The notes under the pieces were generated by a model. It was not told where the DNA came from. It did not search any database and saw only the letters and a list, made by a program, of their open reading frames with translations. DNA of 64,000 bases, from the NCBI GenBank assembly GCA_937969505.1, contig CALBWA010000031.1:1-64000 (forward strand), in the 5' to 3' direction. Of this stretch, positions 38,336 to 47,541 are shown piece after piece (position 1 is the stretch's first letter; the number at the start of each line of letters is the position of its first letter). This DNA is from an uncultured Erythrobacter sp. Its GTDB lineage: Bacteria; Pseudomonadota; Alphaproteobacteria; Sphingomonadales; Sphingomonadaceae. The translations under genes were made by a program, and so were the position numbers.

Positions 38336-40702
38336 ATGGCAACACGAGCGGTCAGCACGAGGAAAGCGAAAGCGGATTGGCGCGCAGCCTTTCGCCGGTC
38401 CATGCGCCGTGCCGGGCAGATGGCGGGCGCTGCGATCCTGTTTGGTTTGATGATTTTCCTTGCCTTGTCGCTGGCCAGCTACACCCAGACCGACCCGTCG
38501 CCTTCCACCGCTGCATCGGGCAATGATCTGCAGAACTGGATGGGTGCAGCTGGCGCATGGGCGGCGGACCGGGCGCTGTTCTACTTCGGCTTGCCTTCCA
38601 TCCTCCTGCTGCCGCTGCTGTATATCGGCGCGCGCAAGCTGTGGCGCGATTACGAACAGGAAGACGAAGAGCACAGCACGCGCTGGTGGCTGCCGCTGGG
38701 CATGCTGCTGGCGGCCATGGTGCTGATCGCAACGGTTCTGTCGCTGGCGTTTGACGGACCGGGTGGAACGTTGCCAGCCCAGCCCGGCGGGCTATCCGGC
38801 TTGCTGGGTGCCGGTGCGATAGAGGCCATCTCTGCCCGTTTTGGCGATGGCGCATCAGGCTGGGTTACCTTGGGATTGGCAACGCTGAGCCTGGCGGTTG
38901 GCGTCGGCCTGCTGACCCGCGTGTTTGCCATCGATTGGCGCGGCCTTCTGACCCTTCCCGAATTTGTGATCGAGCGCATCGCGCTGTTGCGCGGCGAGCG
39001 TGTCATTGACGAGGACAACAATTCGCGGATCGACCCGCCCAGGAAAGCGAAAGCCACAAAACGCGATAAAGCCTCTGACAAGCGGCCCGAGCCTGCCCCT
39101 CCGCGCCGGGCTCCGGAAATTACCGATCCGTCCGCGCCGCCCAAGAAGGCGGTCCTTGCCAAGACCAAGCAACGCGACATGTTCGCCAATTTCGAGCTTC
39201 CCAGCCTTGATCTGCTGGCCGAGCCTCCAGAAGACAACGCGCCCAAGCTCGACAAGATGGCGCTGGAACGCAACGCCCGCTTGCTGGAAAACGTGCTCGA
39301 CGATTTCAACGTAAAGGGCGAGATCACCGCTGTGCGCACGGGCCCTGTGGTGACCATGTACGAGCTGGAGCCTGCCCCCGGCATCAAGGCCAGCCGGGTG
39401 GTTGGCCTGGCAGAAGATATCGCCCGCAACATGTCGGCCATTTCGGCCCGCGTTTCCCCCATCCCCGGCAAAACCGTGATGGGCATCGAATTGCCGAACG
39501 CAGACCGCCAGATGGTCGCGCTGCGAGAATTGGCGTCTTGCGCCGCCTTTGCCGAAAGCCGGGGCAGCCTGCCTATCATTCTGGGCAAGGATATTGCGGG
39601 CGAGCCGATCGTTGCCGATCTTGCCGCCATGCCTCACTTGCTTGTGGCCGGCACCACCGGTTCGGGTAAATCGGTCGGGCTCAACTGTATCATCCTGTCG
39701 CTGCTCTACCGCTTCACGCCTGCAGAGTGCCGGATGATCCTGATCGATCCCAAAGTGCTCGAACTGGCCAGCTACGACGATATTCCTCACCTGCTTTCGC
39801 CTGTTGTTACAGAGCCGCACAAGTCAGTGCGCGCCCTGAAATGGGCGGTTGAGGAAATGGAGCGCCGTTATCGCATGATGAGCAGCGTCAATTCGCGCAA
39901 TATTGGTGGTTTCAATGACAAGGTTCGCGCCGCTGCTGCCAAGGGCAAGCCGCTGGGTCGCCGCGTTCAAACCGGCTTCGACCCCGATACAGGCGAAGAA
40001 TTGTTCGAGGAAGAACAGCTGGATTACGAACCACTGCCGCAGATCGTCCTGATCGTTGACGAGCTGGCCGATCTGATGGTGACCGTGGGCAAGGAAATCG
40101 AAGTTCTGATCCAGCGCCTCAGCCAGAAATCGCGCGCTGCCGGGATCCATTTGATTATGGCAACGCAGCGCCCCTCGGTCGATGTCATCACCGGTGTGAT
40201 CAAGGCCAATCTTCCCACCCGCATCAGCTTCAAGGTGACCAGCCGGATCGACAGCCGCACCATTCTGGGCGAGCAAGGCGCTGAACAGCTGCTGGGCAAG
40301 GGCGACATGCTGTACAAGCCCAACACCGGCGCGATGATCCGCGTGCATTGCCCCTTCGTGTCGGATGACGAGGTTGAGCATGTGGCTGATTTCTGGCGCG
40401 CCCAGGGCAAGCCGGAATATGTCGATGCAGTGACCGAGGAACCGGAAGACGGCGGCGGGCTGATTTTCGAGGATGACATGACCGCATCGGACAATCCGGA
40501 CGAACGCAAATATCGCCAAGCCTGCCAGATCGTGATTGAAAACCAGAAGGCGTCAGGATCATGGCTTCAGCGGCAGATGGGCGTCGGCTACAACACGGCG
40601 GCCAAATGGATTGAACGGATGGAAAGCGAAGGGCTGGTCGGTCCCGCCAACCATGTCGGACGGCGCGAAATCTTCCGCGATCAGGACGGCAATCCGCTTT
40701 AA
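38336..40702 (+). CDS. ftsK: DNA translocase FtsK
   Basis: A 788-residue FtsK/SpoIIIE translocase for chromosome segregation at division. The N-terminal 200 residues have about four membrane spans. A linker rich in Lys, Pro and Ala (residues about 230-270) leads to the alpha/beta motor: VAGTTGSGKSVGLN Walker A, IVLIVDELADLM Walker B. The C-terminal gamma winged helix (SGSWLQRQMGVGYNTAAKWIERME) would read KOPS-like sites. ATG at 38336 follows GGGGA; a GTG at 38318 is an in-frame alternative. It is followed by the MmgE/PrpD gene after about 30 bases. Confidence 0.96.
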   Translation: MATRAVSTRKAKADWRAAFRRSMRRAGQMAGAAILFGLMIFLALSLASYTQTDPSPSTAASGNDLQNWMGAAGAWAADRALFYFGLPSILLLPLLYIGARKLWRDYEQEDEEHSTRWWLPLGMLLAAMVLIATVLSLAFDGPGGTLPAQPGGLSGLLGAGAIEAISARFGDGASGWVTLGLATLSLAVGVGLLTRVFAIDWRGLLTLPEFVIERIALLRGERVIDEDNNSRIDPPRKAKATKRDKASDKRPEPAPPRRAPEITDPSAPPKKAVLAKTKQRDMFANFELPSLDLLAEPPEDNAPKLDKMALERNARLLENVLDDFNVKGEITAVRTGPVVTMYELEPAPGIKASRVVGLAEDIARNMSAISARVSPIPGKTVMGIELPNADRQMVALRELASCAAFAESRGSLPIILGKDIAGEPIVADLAAMPHLLVAGTTGSGKSVGLNCIILSLLYRFTPAECRMILIDPKVLELASYDDIPHLLSPVVTEPHKSVRALKWAVEEMERRYRMMSSVNSRNIGGFNDKVRAAAAKGKPLGRRVQTGFDPDTGEELFEEEQLDYEPLPQIVLIVDELADLMVTVGKEIEVLIQRLSQKSRAAGIHLIMATQRPSVDVITGVIKANLPTRISFKVTSRIDSRTILGEQGAEQLLGKGDMLYKPNTGAMIRVHCPFVSDDEVEHVADFWRAQGKPEYVDAVTEEPEDGGGLIFEDDMTASDNPDERKYRQACQIVIENQKASGSWLQRQMGVGYNTAAKWIERMESEGLVGPANHVGRREIFRDQDGNPL

Positions 40703-40732
40703 GAAAATGCCCGTGTAGGAAGGCAGCACTTG

Positions 40733-42151
40733 ATGAACAGCGAACACCCATCCCCACTCGCAACCTATGGCGAGTGGATCGCGCATGCGCCGCGCCAATG
40801 GCCCGATGCAGCGCTGCACATCGCACGGCGTGCGGTCATCGATACACTCGGCTGCATGATGGCAGGTGCCCATGACAGCGCGCCCGAAAAACTCTGGCCG
40901 GTGGTTGCATCATGGGGGAGCGGCCCGTGCCATGTCGCGATGCGCGATGCCACATTGCCCGCCCCGATGGCTGCGCTTTATAATGGCACGGCAGCTCACG
41001 CGCTCGACTTTGATGACAATTTCGACCCGGCCAAGGCGCATGCCTCGGCTGTACTCGTCCCCGCATTGCTGGCGATTGGCGATGCGGGGGATCTAACCAC
41101 CGACGCCCTGCATGATGGCTATATCTGCGGTCTGCAAATCATGGGGTTGGTGGGGCAGGCTGTAAACCCGTTTCACCGCAGCCGCGGCTGGCATGCGACT
41201 GGAACGCTGGGCGCAATTGGTGCTGCGGCTGGATGCGCGCGGATGCTGCAACTGAATGCCGAGCAGGCGGCGCACGCAATATCTCTTTCCACCAGCCTTG
41301 CCGGCGGTTTCATGAGCCAATTCGGATCCGACACGAAACCGCTACACGCAGGATTGGCCGCAGCTGGCGGAGTTCAGGCTGCGCTGTTTGCCCGCGCTGG
41401 CATTACCGCTGGCAGCCAGACGCTGGACGGGGAAAATGGCTTGCGCTGGCTGATGGTGGGCGGAGACGTCGAAGCTCTCGCAGTTGAGATGGAAGGCAAG
41501 GCGGAGCATGGGCAGACCATGCAGTTCAGCACCACACCTGTGGGTGAAACGCTGCACATTCTTGAGCATGGGCTGAAGGTCAAACGTTTCCCCAATTGCG
41601 GGAGCCTTCACCGCGCACTGGATGGATTGCTGGCCTTGATGGAGCAGCACAATCTTGGCGCCAGCGATGTTGACCGCGTGCTGGTCCGTGCGCCGGGTGC
41701 TCACTTGCGCAATCTGATGCATGAAAACCCGCAAACGCCAGCGCAGGCCAAGTTCAGCCTGGAATACAGTCTGGCCGCCGCGCTTCATGCGCGCGAAGTG
41801 GGTCTGCTGGACTATACGCCACAAGCCATTCACCGACCCGAAGTGCGCGCCCTGATGCCCAAAATCACCAAGGACTATATCGAGAAACTGGAAAGCGAAT
41901 TTCCCACACAAGTGCATGTATTTCTGACCGATGGCACTCAGCACGAGATCGCCATACCGATGCCGGTCGGCAGCAAGGCGGTTCCCATGAGCGATACGCA
42001 ATTGTGGATCAAGCTGGAAGCCTGCCTGGCGGCAGCGCAGGCGCAAGGCTTGAGCGTGACGGGCTACAATGCGCTAACCAAGCAGCTCGCAGCGCTTGAC
42101 GAATATGGACCGGTGCGCCACCTGACGCAGGCAATGGCCGCCCAGCCGTAA
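40733..42151 (+). CDS. MmgE/PrpD-family protein
   Basis: A 472-residue MmgE/PrpD-family protein, in the fold of 2-methylcitrate dehydratase and iminodisuccinate epimerase-like enzymes. Marks are RRAVIDTLGCMMAGAHD, LYNGTAAHALDFDDNFDPAKAHASAVLVPALLA, GWHATGTLGAIGAAAGCARML and LKVKRFPNCGSLHRALDGL. ATG at 40733 has an AGGAAGG site about 9 bases upstream; TTG at 40730 is equally possible. Substrate is not set: no prpB, prpC or acnD genes are adjacent, so methylcitrate use is not supported by context. It follows ftsK on the same strand. Confidence 0.88.
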   Translation: MNSEHPSPLATYGEWIAHAPRQWPDAALHIARRAVIDTLGCMMAGAHDSAPEKLWPVVASWGSGPCHVAMRDATLPAPMAALYNGTAAHALDFDDNFDPAKAHASAVLVPALLAIGDAGDLTTDALHDGYICGLQIMGLVGQAVNPFHRSRGWHATGTLGAIGAAAGCARMLQLNAEQAAHAISLSTSLAGGFMSQFGSDTKPLHAGLAAAGGVQAALFARAGITAGSQTLDGENGLRWLMVGGDVEALAVEMEGKAEHGQTMQFSTTPVGETLHILEHGLKVKRFPNCGSLHRALDGLLALMEQHNLGASDVDRVLVRAPGAHLRNLMHENPQTPAQAKFSLEYSLAAALHAREVGLLDYTPQAIHRPEVRALMPKITKDYIEKLESEFPTQVHVFLTDGTQHEIAIPMPVGSKAVPMSDTQLWIKLEACLAAAQAQGLSVTGYNALTKQLAALDEYGPVRHLTQAMAAQP

Positions 42152-42210
42152 CGGCAGCGCGGCACAGCCAAACCGCTGGAAGCGAAAACAAATTACGTCG
42201 GAGCAGGGGC

Positions 42211-43026
42211 ATGGACTCACACGATAGCGCACAAAAGGTCACGGTTCTGGTACTCGCGGCAAGCCGCGCCGGACCGGAAGATGCCGTTGCCGCTCTGCAG
42301 GACAAGAGCCACAAATGCCTGGTCGAGATTGATGGCGAGATCATGCTGGAACGCGTGGTCCGCGAGATTGCGGCCAGTCGTTATGCTGGCGATATCCATG
42401 TCTCGATCGAGCGCGAGGACATCTTGCGCCAGATCCCTCTGGTCGCGCGCATGATGGACGAAGGCAGGGTGCATTTCATCAGCGCTGGCGACAATCTGTT
42501 TGCCAGCATCACTGCGGCGGCGGAGACCATCGACAACCCTTATCCGCTGGTGGTTTCGACCGGAGACAATGCTCTTCACACCACCGAAATGTTCGACCAT
42601 TTTTGTGCAGAAATACTGGCCAAGAAGCCAGATGCGGCGGTCGGTATGACTCCGGCAGCCACCATTCTGGAAGCCTATCCTGACGGAAAGCGCGCCTTCC
42701 ATGAATTGAAGGACGGCGGTTGGTCGAGCTGCAATCTCTATGCAGCATCGTCAGCCAAGGCGGTTGATGCAGCCAAGGTTTTTCAAACCGGCGGACAGTT
42801 TGGCAAGCGCCCCATCCGCATCCTGAAGGCTTTCGGATTGCCGGTGATGCTGATGTACAAGTTCCGCTTGGCGACAATCCATGGGCTGGCTGATTACCTG
42901 TCCAAACGATGGGGCATTACGCTCAAAATCATATCCATGCCCTTTGCCGATGCCCCGATTGATGTCGACAATCCGGGAGATTTCACTCGCACCGAAGCGA
43001 TTTTGCAAAAGCGCCGGTCAAGCTAG
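42211..43026 (+). CDS. Nucleotidyltransferase-like protein (NTP-transferase fold)
   Basis: A 271-residue protein of the NTP-transferase (MobA/GlmU N-domain) fold. The N-terminal VTVLVLAASRAG plus KSHKCLVEIDG replaces the usual LAGGxGxRMG loop and has an insertion before the Lys. Later strands include YPLVVSTGDNALHTTEMF (acidic metal site), SSCNLYAAS and APIDVDNPGDFTRTE. This may be a sugar or molybdopterin nucleotidyltransferase or a relative with a new substrate. It starts 59 bases after the MmgE/PrpD gene. A terminator follows at 43071-43106. Confidence 0.8.
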   Translation: MDSHDSAQKVTVLVLAASRAGPEDAVAALQDKSHKCLVEIDGEIMLERVVREIAASRYAGDIHVSIEREDILRQIPLVARMMDEGRVHFISAGDNLFASITAAAETIDNPYPLVVSTGDNALHTTEMFDHFCAEILAKKPDAAVGMTPAATILEAYPDGKRAFHELKDGGWSSCNLYAASSAKAVDAAKVFQTGGQFGKRPIRILKAFGLPVMLMYKFRLATIHGLADYLSKRWGITLKIISMPFADAPIDVDNPGDFTRTEAILQKRRSS

Positions 43027-43070
43027 GCGGCGATCCGCACCCGAGCGCTGCTCACCTACTTCAACAAACA

Positions 43071-43106
43071 AAACCGCCACCCTGCACATTGGCAGAGCGG
43101 CGGTTT
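43071..43106. terminator. Bidirectional hairpin terminator
   Basis: AAACCGCC at 43071-43078 pairs with GGCGGTTT at 43099-43106 around a 20-base loop, between two convergent genes (nucleotidyltransferase-like on plus, pstS on minus). The arms end in A and T runs, so it can act on both strands. Confidence 0.7.
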
Positions 43107-43151
43107 GATATCGTTCGCCGACCACCATGAAGGCGGCACCGGCGAAAGGTC

Positions 43152-44195
43152 TTATTTAAGGTCGTCGGCCGAAATCGTGGTGTATTCGGTCGCGGCAATG
43201 CGGTTCTTTTCCATTTCCTCAGCGGGTGATGGGACCAGACCGATCTTGCTGAGCGGACCATCATTCTGCCACATCTGTGTCCATTGACCCAGGAATTGCG
43301 CCAGACCCGGGATCGCGTCGATATGCGCTTTCTTCACATAGACATACAATGGGCGGGCGCCTGGGTAAGAGAAGTTCGAGATGTTCTCGTAGGTCGGCTC
43401 AACCCCGTTCATGGTGAGGCCCTTCACCTTGTCAGAATTTTCTTCAAGGTAGGAATAGCCGAACACGCCGATCGCGCGTGGATTGCTTTCGATCTTCTGG
43501 ACAATCAGATTGTCCTGCTCACCCTGATCGACATAGGCGCCATCAGAACGCACTTCGGTGCAGATCTGCTGGTGCTTGTCTTCGTCAGCTTCCTTGAGCG
43601 CCTTCATTTCCGGGTTGCTGTCACAACCAGGTTCCAGAACCAGCTCCTTCAGCGCATCGCGCGTGCCTGATGTGGATGGCGGACCGTACACAAAGATCGG
43701 CTGGTCCGGCAGCGAAGGGTCAACGTCAGCCCAGGTTTCATTGGTCTGCTCACCACCATAAGGGTTTGCTGCAAGCGCTTCGTAAACGATTTTCGGCGTC
43801 AGCGCGATGTCGAGACCTTCCTTGCTTTCAGCAAAAGCAATTCCGTCGAGACCGACCTGGATTTCAATGACATCGGTTACACCATTGGCCTGGCAGTCTT
43901 CGAATTCCGAAAGCTTCATCCGACGCGAGGCATTGGCGATGTCAGGCGTGTCTGCACCGACGCCTGAACAGAAAAGCTTGATGCCGCCACCGCTTCCGGT
44001 CGATTCAATCAGGGGTGATTTGAATTCGCTGTTGGAGCGCGCGAATTCTTCCGAAACCGCCTTGGCAAACGGGAACACGGTGGAAGAGCCCACGACCCGT
44101 ACGCTGTCACGCGAACCGGAGCCCCCGCTTTGACCGCACGCGGCCAATGCGATGGAAGAGATGGCAAGAAAACAGACTGATTTTACAGGATGCAT
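43152..44195 (-). CDS. pstS: Phosphate ABC transporter substrate-binding lipoprotein PstS
   Basis: A 347-residue periplasmic phosphate-binding protein, a lipoprotein by its lipobox (IALAACGQS). Phosphate-site patterns are VVGSSTVFPFAKAV, ESTGSGGGIKLFCSGVG, VYGPPSTSGTRDA and NPRAIGVFGYSYLEEN. The ATG at 44195 has GAGG 8 bases upstream. A Pho-box-like repeat lies about 70 bases upstream at 44264-44283. pstC, pstA and pstB are not in this window, so this is a stand-alone binding protein, with the porin gene behind it on the same strand. Confidence 0.93.
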   Translation of the reverse strand: MHPVKSVCFLAISSIALAACGQSGGSGSRDSVRVVGSSTVFPFAKAVSEEFARSNSEFKSPLIESTGSGGGIKLFCSGVGADTPDIANASRRMKLSEFEDCQANGVTDVIEIQVGLDGIAFAESKEGLDIALTPKIVYEALAANPYGGEQTNETWADVDPSLPDQPIFVYGPPSTSGTRDALKELVLEPGCDSNPEMKALKEADEDKHQQICTEVRSDGAYVDQGEQDNLIVQKIESNPRAIGVFGYSYLEENSDKVKGLTMNGVEPTYENISNFSYPGARPLYVYVKKAHIDAIPGLAQFLGQWTQMWQNDGPLSKIGLVPSPAEEMEKNRIAATEYTTISADDLK

Positions 44196-44263
44196 GACGA
44201 AACCTCGTTCAATGAAAACTTGTGCAATTTGGTAAATCTCTGGAAGCAAGCGCTAGCCGTATT

Positions 44264-44283
44264 GCATGACAACTATGTGACAC
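44264..44283 (-). promoter_or_regulatory. Pho-box-like repeat upstream of pstS
   Basis: On the minus strand the repeat TGTCAC-ATAGT-TGTCAT has two hexamers with 11-base periodicity, matching the PhoB consensus of TGTCA repeats spaced 11. It lies about 70 bases before the pstS ATG. PhoB-dependent induction under phosphate limitation is inferred. Confidence 0.75.
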
Positions 44284-44323
44284 TCATTAGCGCGGCTGTT
44301 CTATCAGCTTTGCTCGATCTCAA

Positions 44324-45736
44324 CTAGAAATCGATCTGCGCGCGCAATCCAAAGCTATCGACGCTGTAGGATGTATCACCCGTTGCAGTCGGGAAGACAG
44401 CATTGGTGTAATCAAGCTTGCCATAATTGGCGAGCAGCATGGTGTAATCGGTGGGTTTCCACACCAGCGAAACGAAGAAACCATCCTGCGATCCGCCGAT
44501 AACGCCGCTGTCAGTCAGGTCGAGATGGTCGTAGCGCAAGTTGAGTTGGACCGAACCGATCCCACCCTCACCAACAGGGTTTTCCGGCTTGGTTCGGTCA
44601 AATTTCCCGCCTTTGTAGCCGCGGGTATCCCCTTTGGTCAGGAAGTACCCGGCTTCGACATAGCCGCCGAAAAATGTTGGATCATCAAAGCCGGTCGGCC
44701 GATTGACCTCTTGCCAGAATCCCTCTGCCACGGCGTGAAACGGACCGGAGATGACCGCTCCCTCAAGGCCGAAGCCGAATTCGCTTCCTGCGTCCAGATT
44801 GCCGGTGTTGATGAAGCGTTCAGAAGTGAAGTGAACCAGTGGCCGCTGGCGGTACCGGACAGTCTCGCCCGACTCCAGATCGGCGTAGTGAACCGATGCA
44901 CCCAGGTGGATCGTTGAATCACCAAGAGACGGGTTGGCAACGATCCGTGCATCCGCGCCCCAGTTCTGATTGGACAGATCGTCCATATTATCGGTGAATA
45001 CACCGGCCTGCAGCCGGACAACATCGCCACTGAACTCCGCGCCAACGCCCACTCGGCGCTCAAATCCGAACGCGTCGGTAAAGGCGGCGCGTTCAATGAA
45101 GGACGTGTGCAAGCTGGAAGTCAGTTCCTCCAGCGATTGATAGGTATTGAACTGGCCGACCTTGAATGTGGCATCACCCGTTTCATAGGAAATAATCGCG
45201 TCCGTAACCGTCAGATCACTGCCGGCAACATCGACTTCGAATTTGTAGCCAAACCCGCCAGGTATGTCGCCAGACACGCCGAGGCGCGCGCGGCGCACTT
45301 CATTACCAAAACCGTCTTCCGCCCCGGTGCTGTCAGGCGCATCGGTAAAACCAGCGTCAAACTGCAAGCGGCCACGCGGCTTGAAACTCCAGCCGCCAGC
45401 GCCTTTGATCTCTGGCGCTCCCTTGAACGCGATAGATGGCGCAGAAGCCGCATTGGCTTCAGCCTTGGCGTTGGCTTCGCTTGCGCTCAGCGTAGCAGCT
45501 GCCGCGCTTTGACTGGCGCTTTGCGCAGCGGCGCTGGCCGCTGCAGCCTGCGCTTCGGCATCAGCCAATTCGCCTTCCAGCGCATCAATCCGAGCCGCCA
45601 TGGCAGCCATCTGAGCGCGCATTTCTGCAAGCGCGTCCTGCATCTCTGCATGATCTTGCGCCGAGGCTGGTGCGGCAGCAATAATTCCGGAGGATAATGC
45701 AGTCGCCAAAACGAATGCGGTGACTTTGCTGGCCAT
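44324..45736 (-). CDS. Phosphate-selective-type outer-membrane porin (OprP/OprO family)
   Basis: A 470-residue porin. Signal peptide ends near APASA-QD. Residues about 25-95 form an Ala-rich coiled coil (MRAQMAAMAARIDALEGELADAEAQ) common in OprO/OprP-type porins. The barrel follows, with repeated aromatic-acidic strands (RGRLQFDAGFTD, YKFEVDVAGSDL, TFKVGQFNT) and a C-terminal aromatic strand ending in AQIDF. ATG at 45736 follows AGGGA. A Pho-box-like repeat lies about 50 bases upstream (45784-45801). It and pstS form a phosphate-uptake pair. Confidence 0.92.
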   Translation of the reverse strand: MASKVTAFVLATALSSGIIAAAPASAQDHAEMQDALAEMRAQMAAMAARIDALEGELADAEAQAAAASAAAQSASQSAAAATLSASEANAKAEANAASAPSIAFKGAPEIKGAGGWSFKPRGRLQFDAGFTDAPDSTGAEDGFGNEVRRARLGVSGDIPGGFGYKFEVDVAGSDLTVTDAIISYETGDATFKVGQFNTYQSLEELTSSLHTSFIERAAFTDAFGFERRVGVGAEFSGDVVRLQAGVFTDNMDDLSNQNWGADARIVANPSLGDSTIHLGASVHYADLESGETVRYRQRPLVHFTSERFINTGNLDAGSEFGFGLEGAVISGPFHAVAEGFWQEVNRPTGFDDPTFFGGYVEAGYFLTKGDTRGYKGGKFDRTKPENPVGEGGIGSVQLNLRYDHLDLTDSGVIGGSQDGFFVSLVWKPTDYTMLLANYGKLDYTNAVFPTATGDTSYSVDSFGLRAQIDF

Positions 45737-45783
45737 GAATGTGATCCCTGATGACAAGTTCACGACGCCGATATGACCGCTAA

Positions 45784-45801
45784 ATTACATTTTCGTGACA
45801 G
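45784..45801 (-). promoter_or_regulatory. Pho-box-like repeat upstream of the porin gene
   Basis: On the minus strand CTGTCAC-GAAAA-TGTAAT has two half-sites with 11-base periodicity like the one at 44264. It lies about 50 bases upstream of the porin ATG. The second half-site is weaker (TGTAAT). Confidence 0.65.
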
Positions 45802-45868
45802 CTGGGTTTGCTGGCGAAATGGCCTGTTTATAAGCTGTGCAAAGCTCTGTGGACTTCTCGTGCAAACC

Positions 45869-47137
45869 TCACCCGCTTCGCCAAGCACGATAGTTACGCG
45901 CCCGCTTGGCGGTGCGCCATTGATCAGCCACCAGCGCTTTGAGCGCCGAACCGCCATCGCCGGGCGCTTTGCCCTTGGCCATGCGCTCAAGCTGAGCCTT
46001 GGTCAGGGCCATGGTGGCCAGACCTTTCAATGCCGCACTGGACCAGCCGACCTGCGGCAGCTCCACTGTCTCGCAGCTTTGCTGGCGCCACAATTCGGGT
46101 AGGTCAGGCTTGGCCGCCAGGGCCCGGGCAATGCCCAATATCTGAACCGCAAAGCCGTGGTCATCGCTGGCTAGCGCGGCCTCTGCCGTGTCGAGCCGGG
46201 TGATCCCACCCGTAACCATGATCGGCATGGTGGCGGTGCGCGCAATCTGGCGGGCAAAGTCTATGAAATAGGCCTCTCGCGCAGCGGTAGAGGCCGACCG
46301 CTCCACCTCTTCCTCATCCGCTGGATTGCCTTGCATGGCCGGGCTTTCATAGCTTCCGCCTGACAGTTCAACAAAGTCCACCCCGCGTCCATTGAGCCAT
46401 TCAACAACTTGCTTTGCATCTTCGAAGGCAAAGCCGCCACGCTGGAAATCGGCAGAATTCAGTTTGACCCCTACGCCGAAACCGGGCCCGACCCGGGCAC
46501 GAACTGCATCAACAATGCTGAGCAGGAACCGCGCCCGATTTTCCAGGCTGCCGCCCCACTGGTCATCTCGATGATTAACCAGCGGCGAAAGGAACTGGCT
46601 GACCAGATAGCCATGCGCACCGTGAATTTGCACGCCATCAAACCCAGCCTCCTCGGCAGCTTCAGCGGTATCGGCAAAGCGGGTCACAATGGCTTCTATC
46701 TCGCCTGGTTCAAGCGCGCGAACGGGCGCAAACAGGGACGAAAACTTGCCCAGATCGAGCGAAACGCCTGATGGCGACACTGCCGTTTCGCCCATGCTCT
46801 TGTACAATTGGCGGCCGGGATGGCTGATCTGCAGCCAGAACTGCCCGCCACCGGATTTGCCAATTTCTGCCCACTTGCGAAATGGCGTGAGATCGGTGCC
46901 CTTTTGCAGCACCACCCCGCCCGGCCCGGTCAATGCCGATGGATCGACCATGACATTGCCGGACAGCAACAGTCCGGTACCGCCTTGGGCCCATTGCCGG
47001 TAAAGACTGAACAGCTTCTCGCCGGGGTACTGGCCGGGCTGGACCGCCAGATTTTCCTCCATCGCAGCCTTGCATATGCGGTTGGGGATGGTGCTTCCAT
47101 TGGGCAGGGTCAGCGGTTCGAACAGCGGGCCGGTCAT
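45869..47137 (-). CDS. NADH:flavin oxidoreductase (old yellow enzyme family)
   Basis: A 422-residue FMN enzyme of the OYE family that reduces alpha/beta-unsaturated carbonyls or related substrates. Marks are NRICKAAMEENLA near residue 20, GGQFWLQISHPGRQ, FDGVQIHGAHGYLVSQFLSP, DQWGGSLENRARFLL and MPIMVTGGITRLDTAEAAL. The C-terminal extension of about 60 residues is basic and may be specific to this subgroup. It overlaps the thioesterase gene by 4 bases (ATGA), last in a three-gene operon. Confidence 0.92.
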   Translation of the reverse strand: MTGPLFEPLTLPNGSTIPNRICKAAMEENLAVQPGQYPGEKLFSLYRQWAQGGTGLLLSGNVMVDPSALTGPGGVVLQKGTDLTPFRKWAEIGKSGGGQFWLQISHPGRQLYKSMGETAVSPSGVSLDLGKFSSLFAPVRALEPGEIEAIVTRFADTAEAAEEAGFDGVQIHGAHGYLVSQFLSPLVNHRDDQWGGSLENRARFLLSIVDAVRARVGPGFGVGVKLNSADFQRGGFAFEDAKQVVEWLNGRGVDFVELSGGSYESPAMQGNPADEEEVERSASTAAREAYFIDFARQIARTATMPIMVTGGITRLDTAEAALASDDHGFAVQILGIARALAAKPDLPELWRQQSCETVELPQVGWSSAALKGLATMALTKAQLERMAKGKAPGDGGSALKALVADQWRTAKRARNYRAWRSG

Positions 47138-47541
47138 GGGGCATCCTTGATAAAAAATGGTGCGAGAATTTCGGGGCGAACGCGAACCAGACGCTGGCTG
47201 GCCTTGTCCAGCATGGCCCAGGTGGTGCGCGCCGACACAATAACTTTGCCGCTGCTGTTGCGAAAATCGACGCGGCGATCCGACTTTGCCCCTTTGGCGG
47301 AGCCGTCAATCCAGGTTTCACCCGTCACATTTTCGCCGAGCGCGATATTGCCACGGTAATCGATCTCGTGCCGGACCACGACCCAGAACACCTCGTCGAG
47401 GTCCTTGGGCCGCGCGGCCGCCTGCCAGTGTGCGGTCGCCAGATCTTGAATCCAGGCGACCCACACCGTGTTGTTGACGTGCCCCAGCTCGTCAATATCT
47501 GCAGGCCTGGCGGTAAAGCTTTGACAGAAATGCGCGCTCAA
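47134..47541 (-). CDS. 4HBT-family acyl-CoA thioesterase
   Basis: A 135-residue hot-dog-fold thioesterase with the catalytic region DELGHVNNTVWVAWIQDLA near residues 16-34, typical of 4-hydroxybenzoyl-CoA thioesterase relatives (Asp in the DxxGHVNN site). Then VVRHEIDYRGNIALGENVTGETWI. The start is a TTG at 47541 that overlaps the S9 peptidase stop as TTGA. The acyl-CoA substrate is not readable. It sits between the peptidase and the OYE-family gene, with 4-base overlaps on both sides. Confidence 0.9.
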   Translation of the reverse strand: MSAHFCQSFTARPADIDELGHVNNTVWVAWIQDLATAHWQAAARPKDLDEVFWVVVRHEIDYRGNIALGENVTGETWIDGSAKGAKSDRRVDFRNSSGKVIVSARTTWAMLDKASQRLVRVRPEILAPFFIKDAP

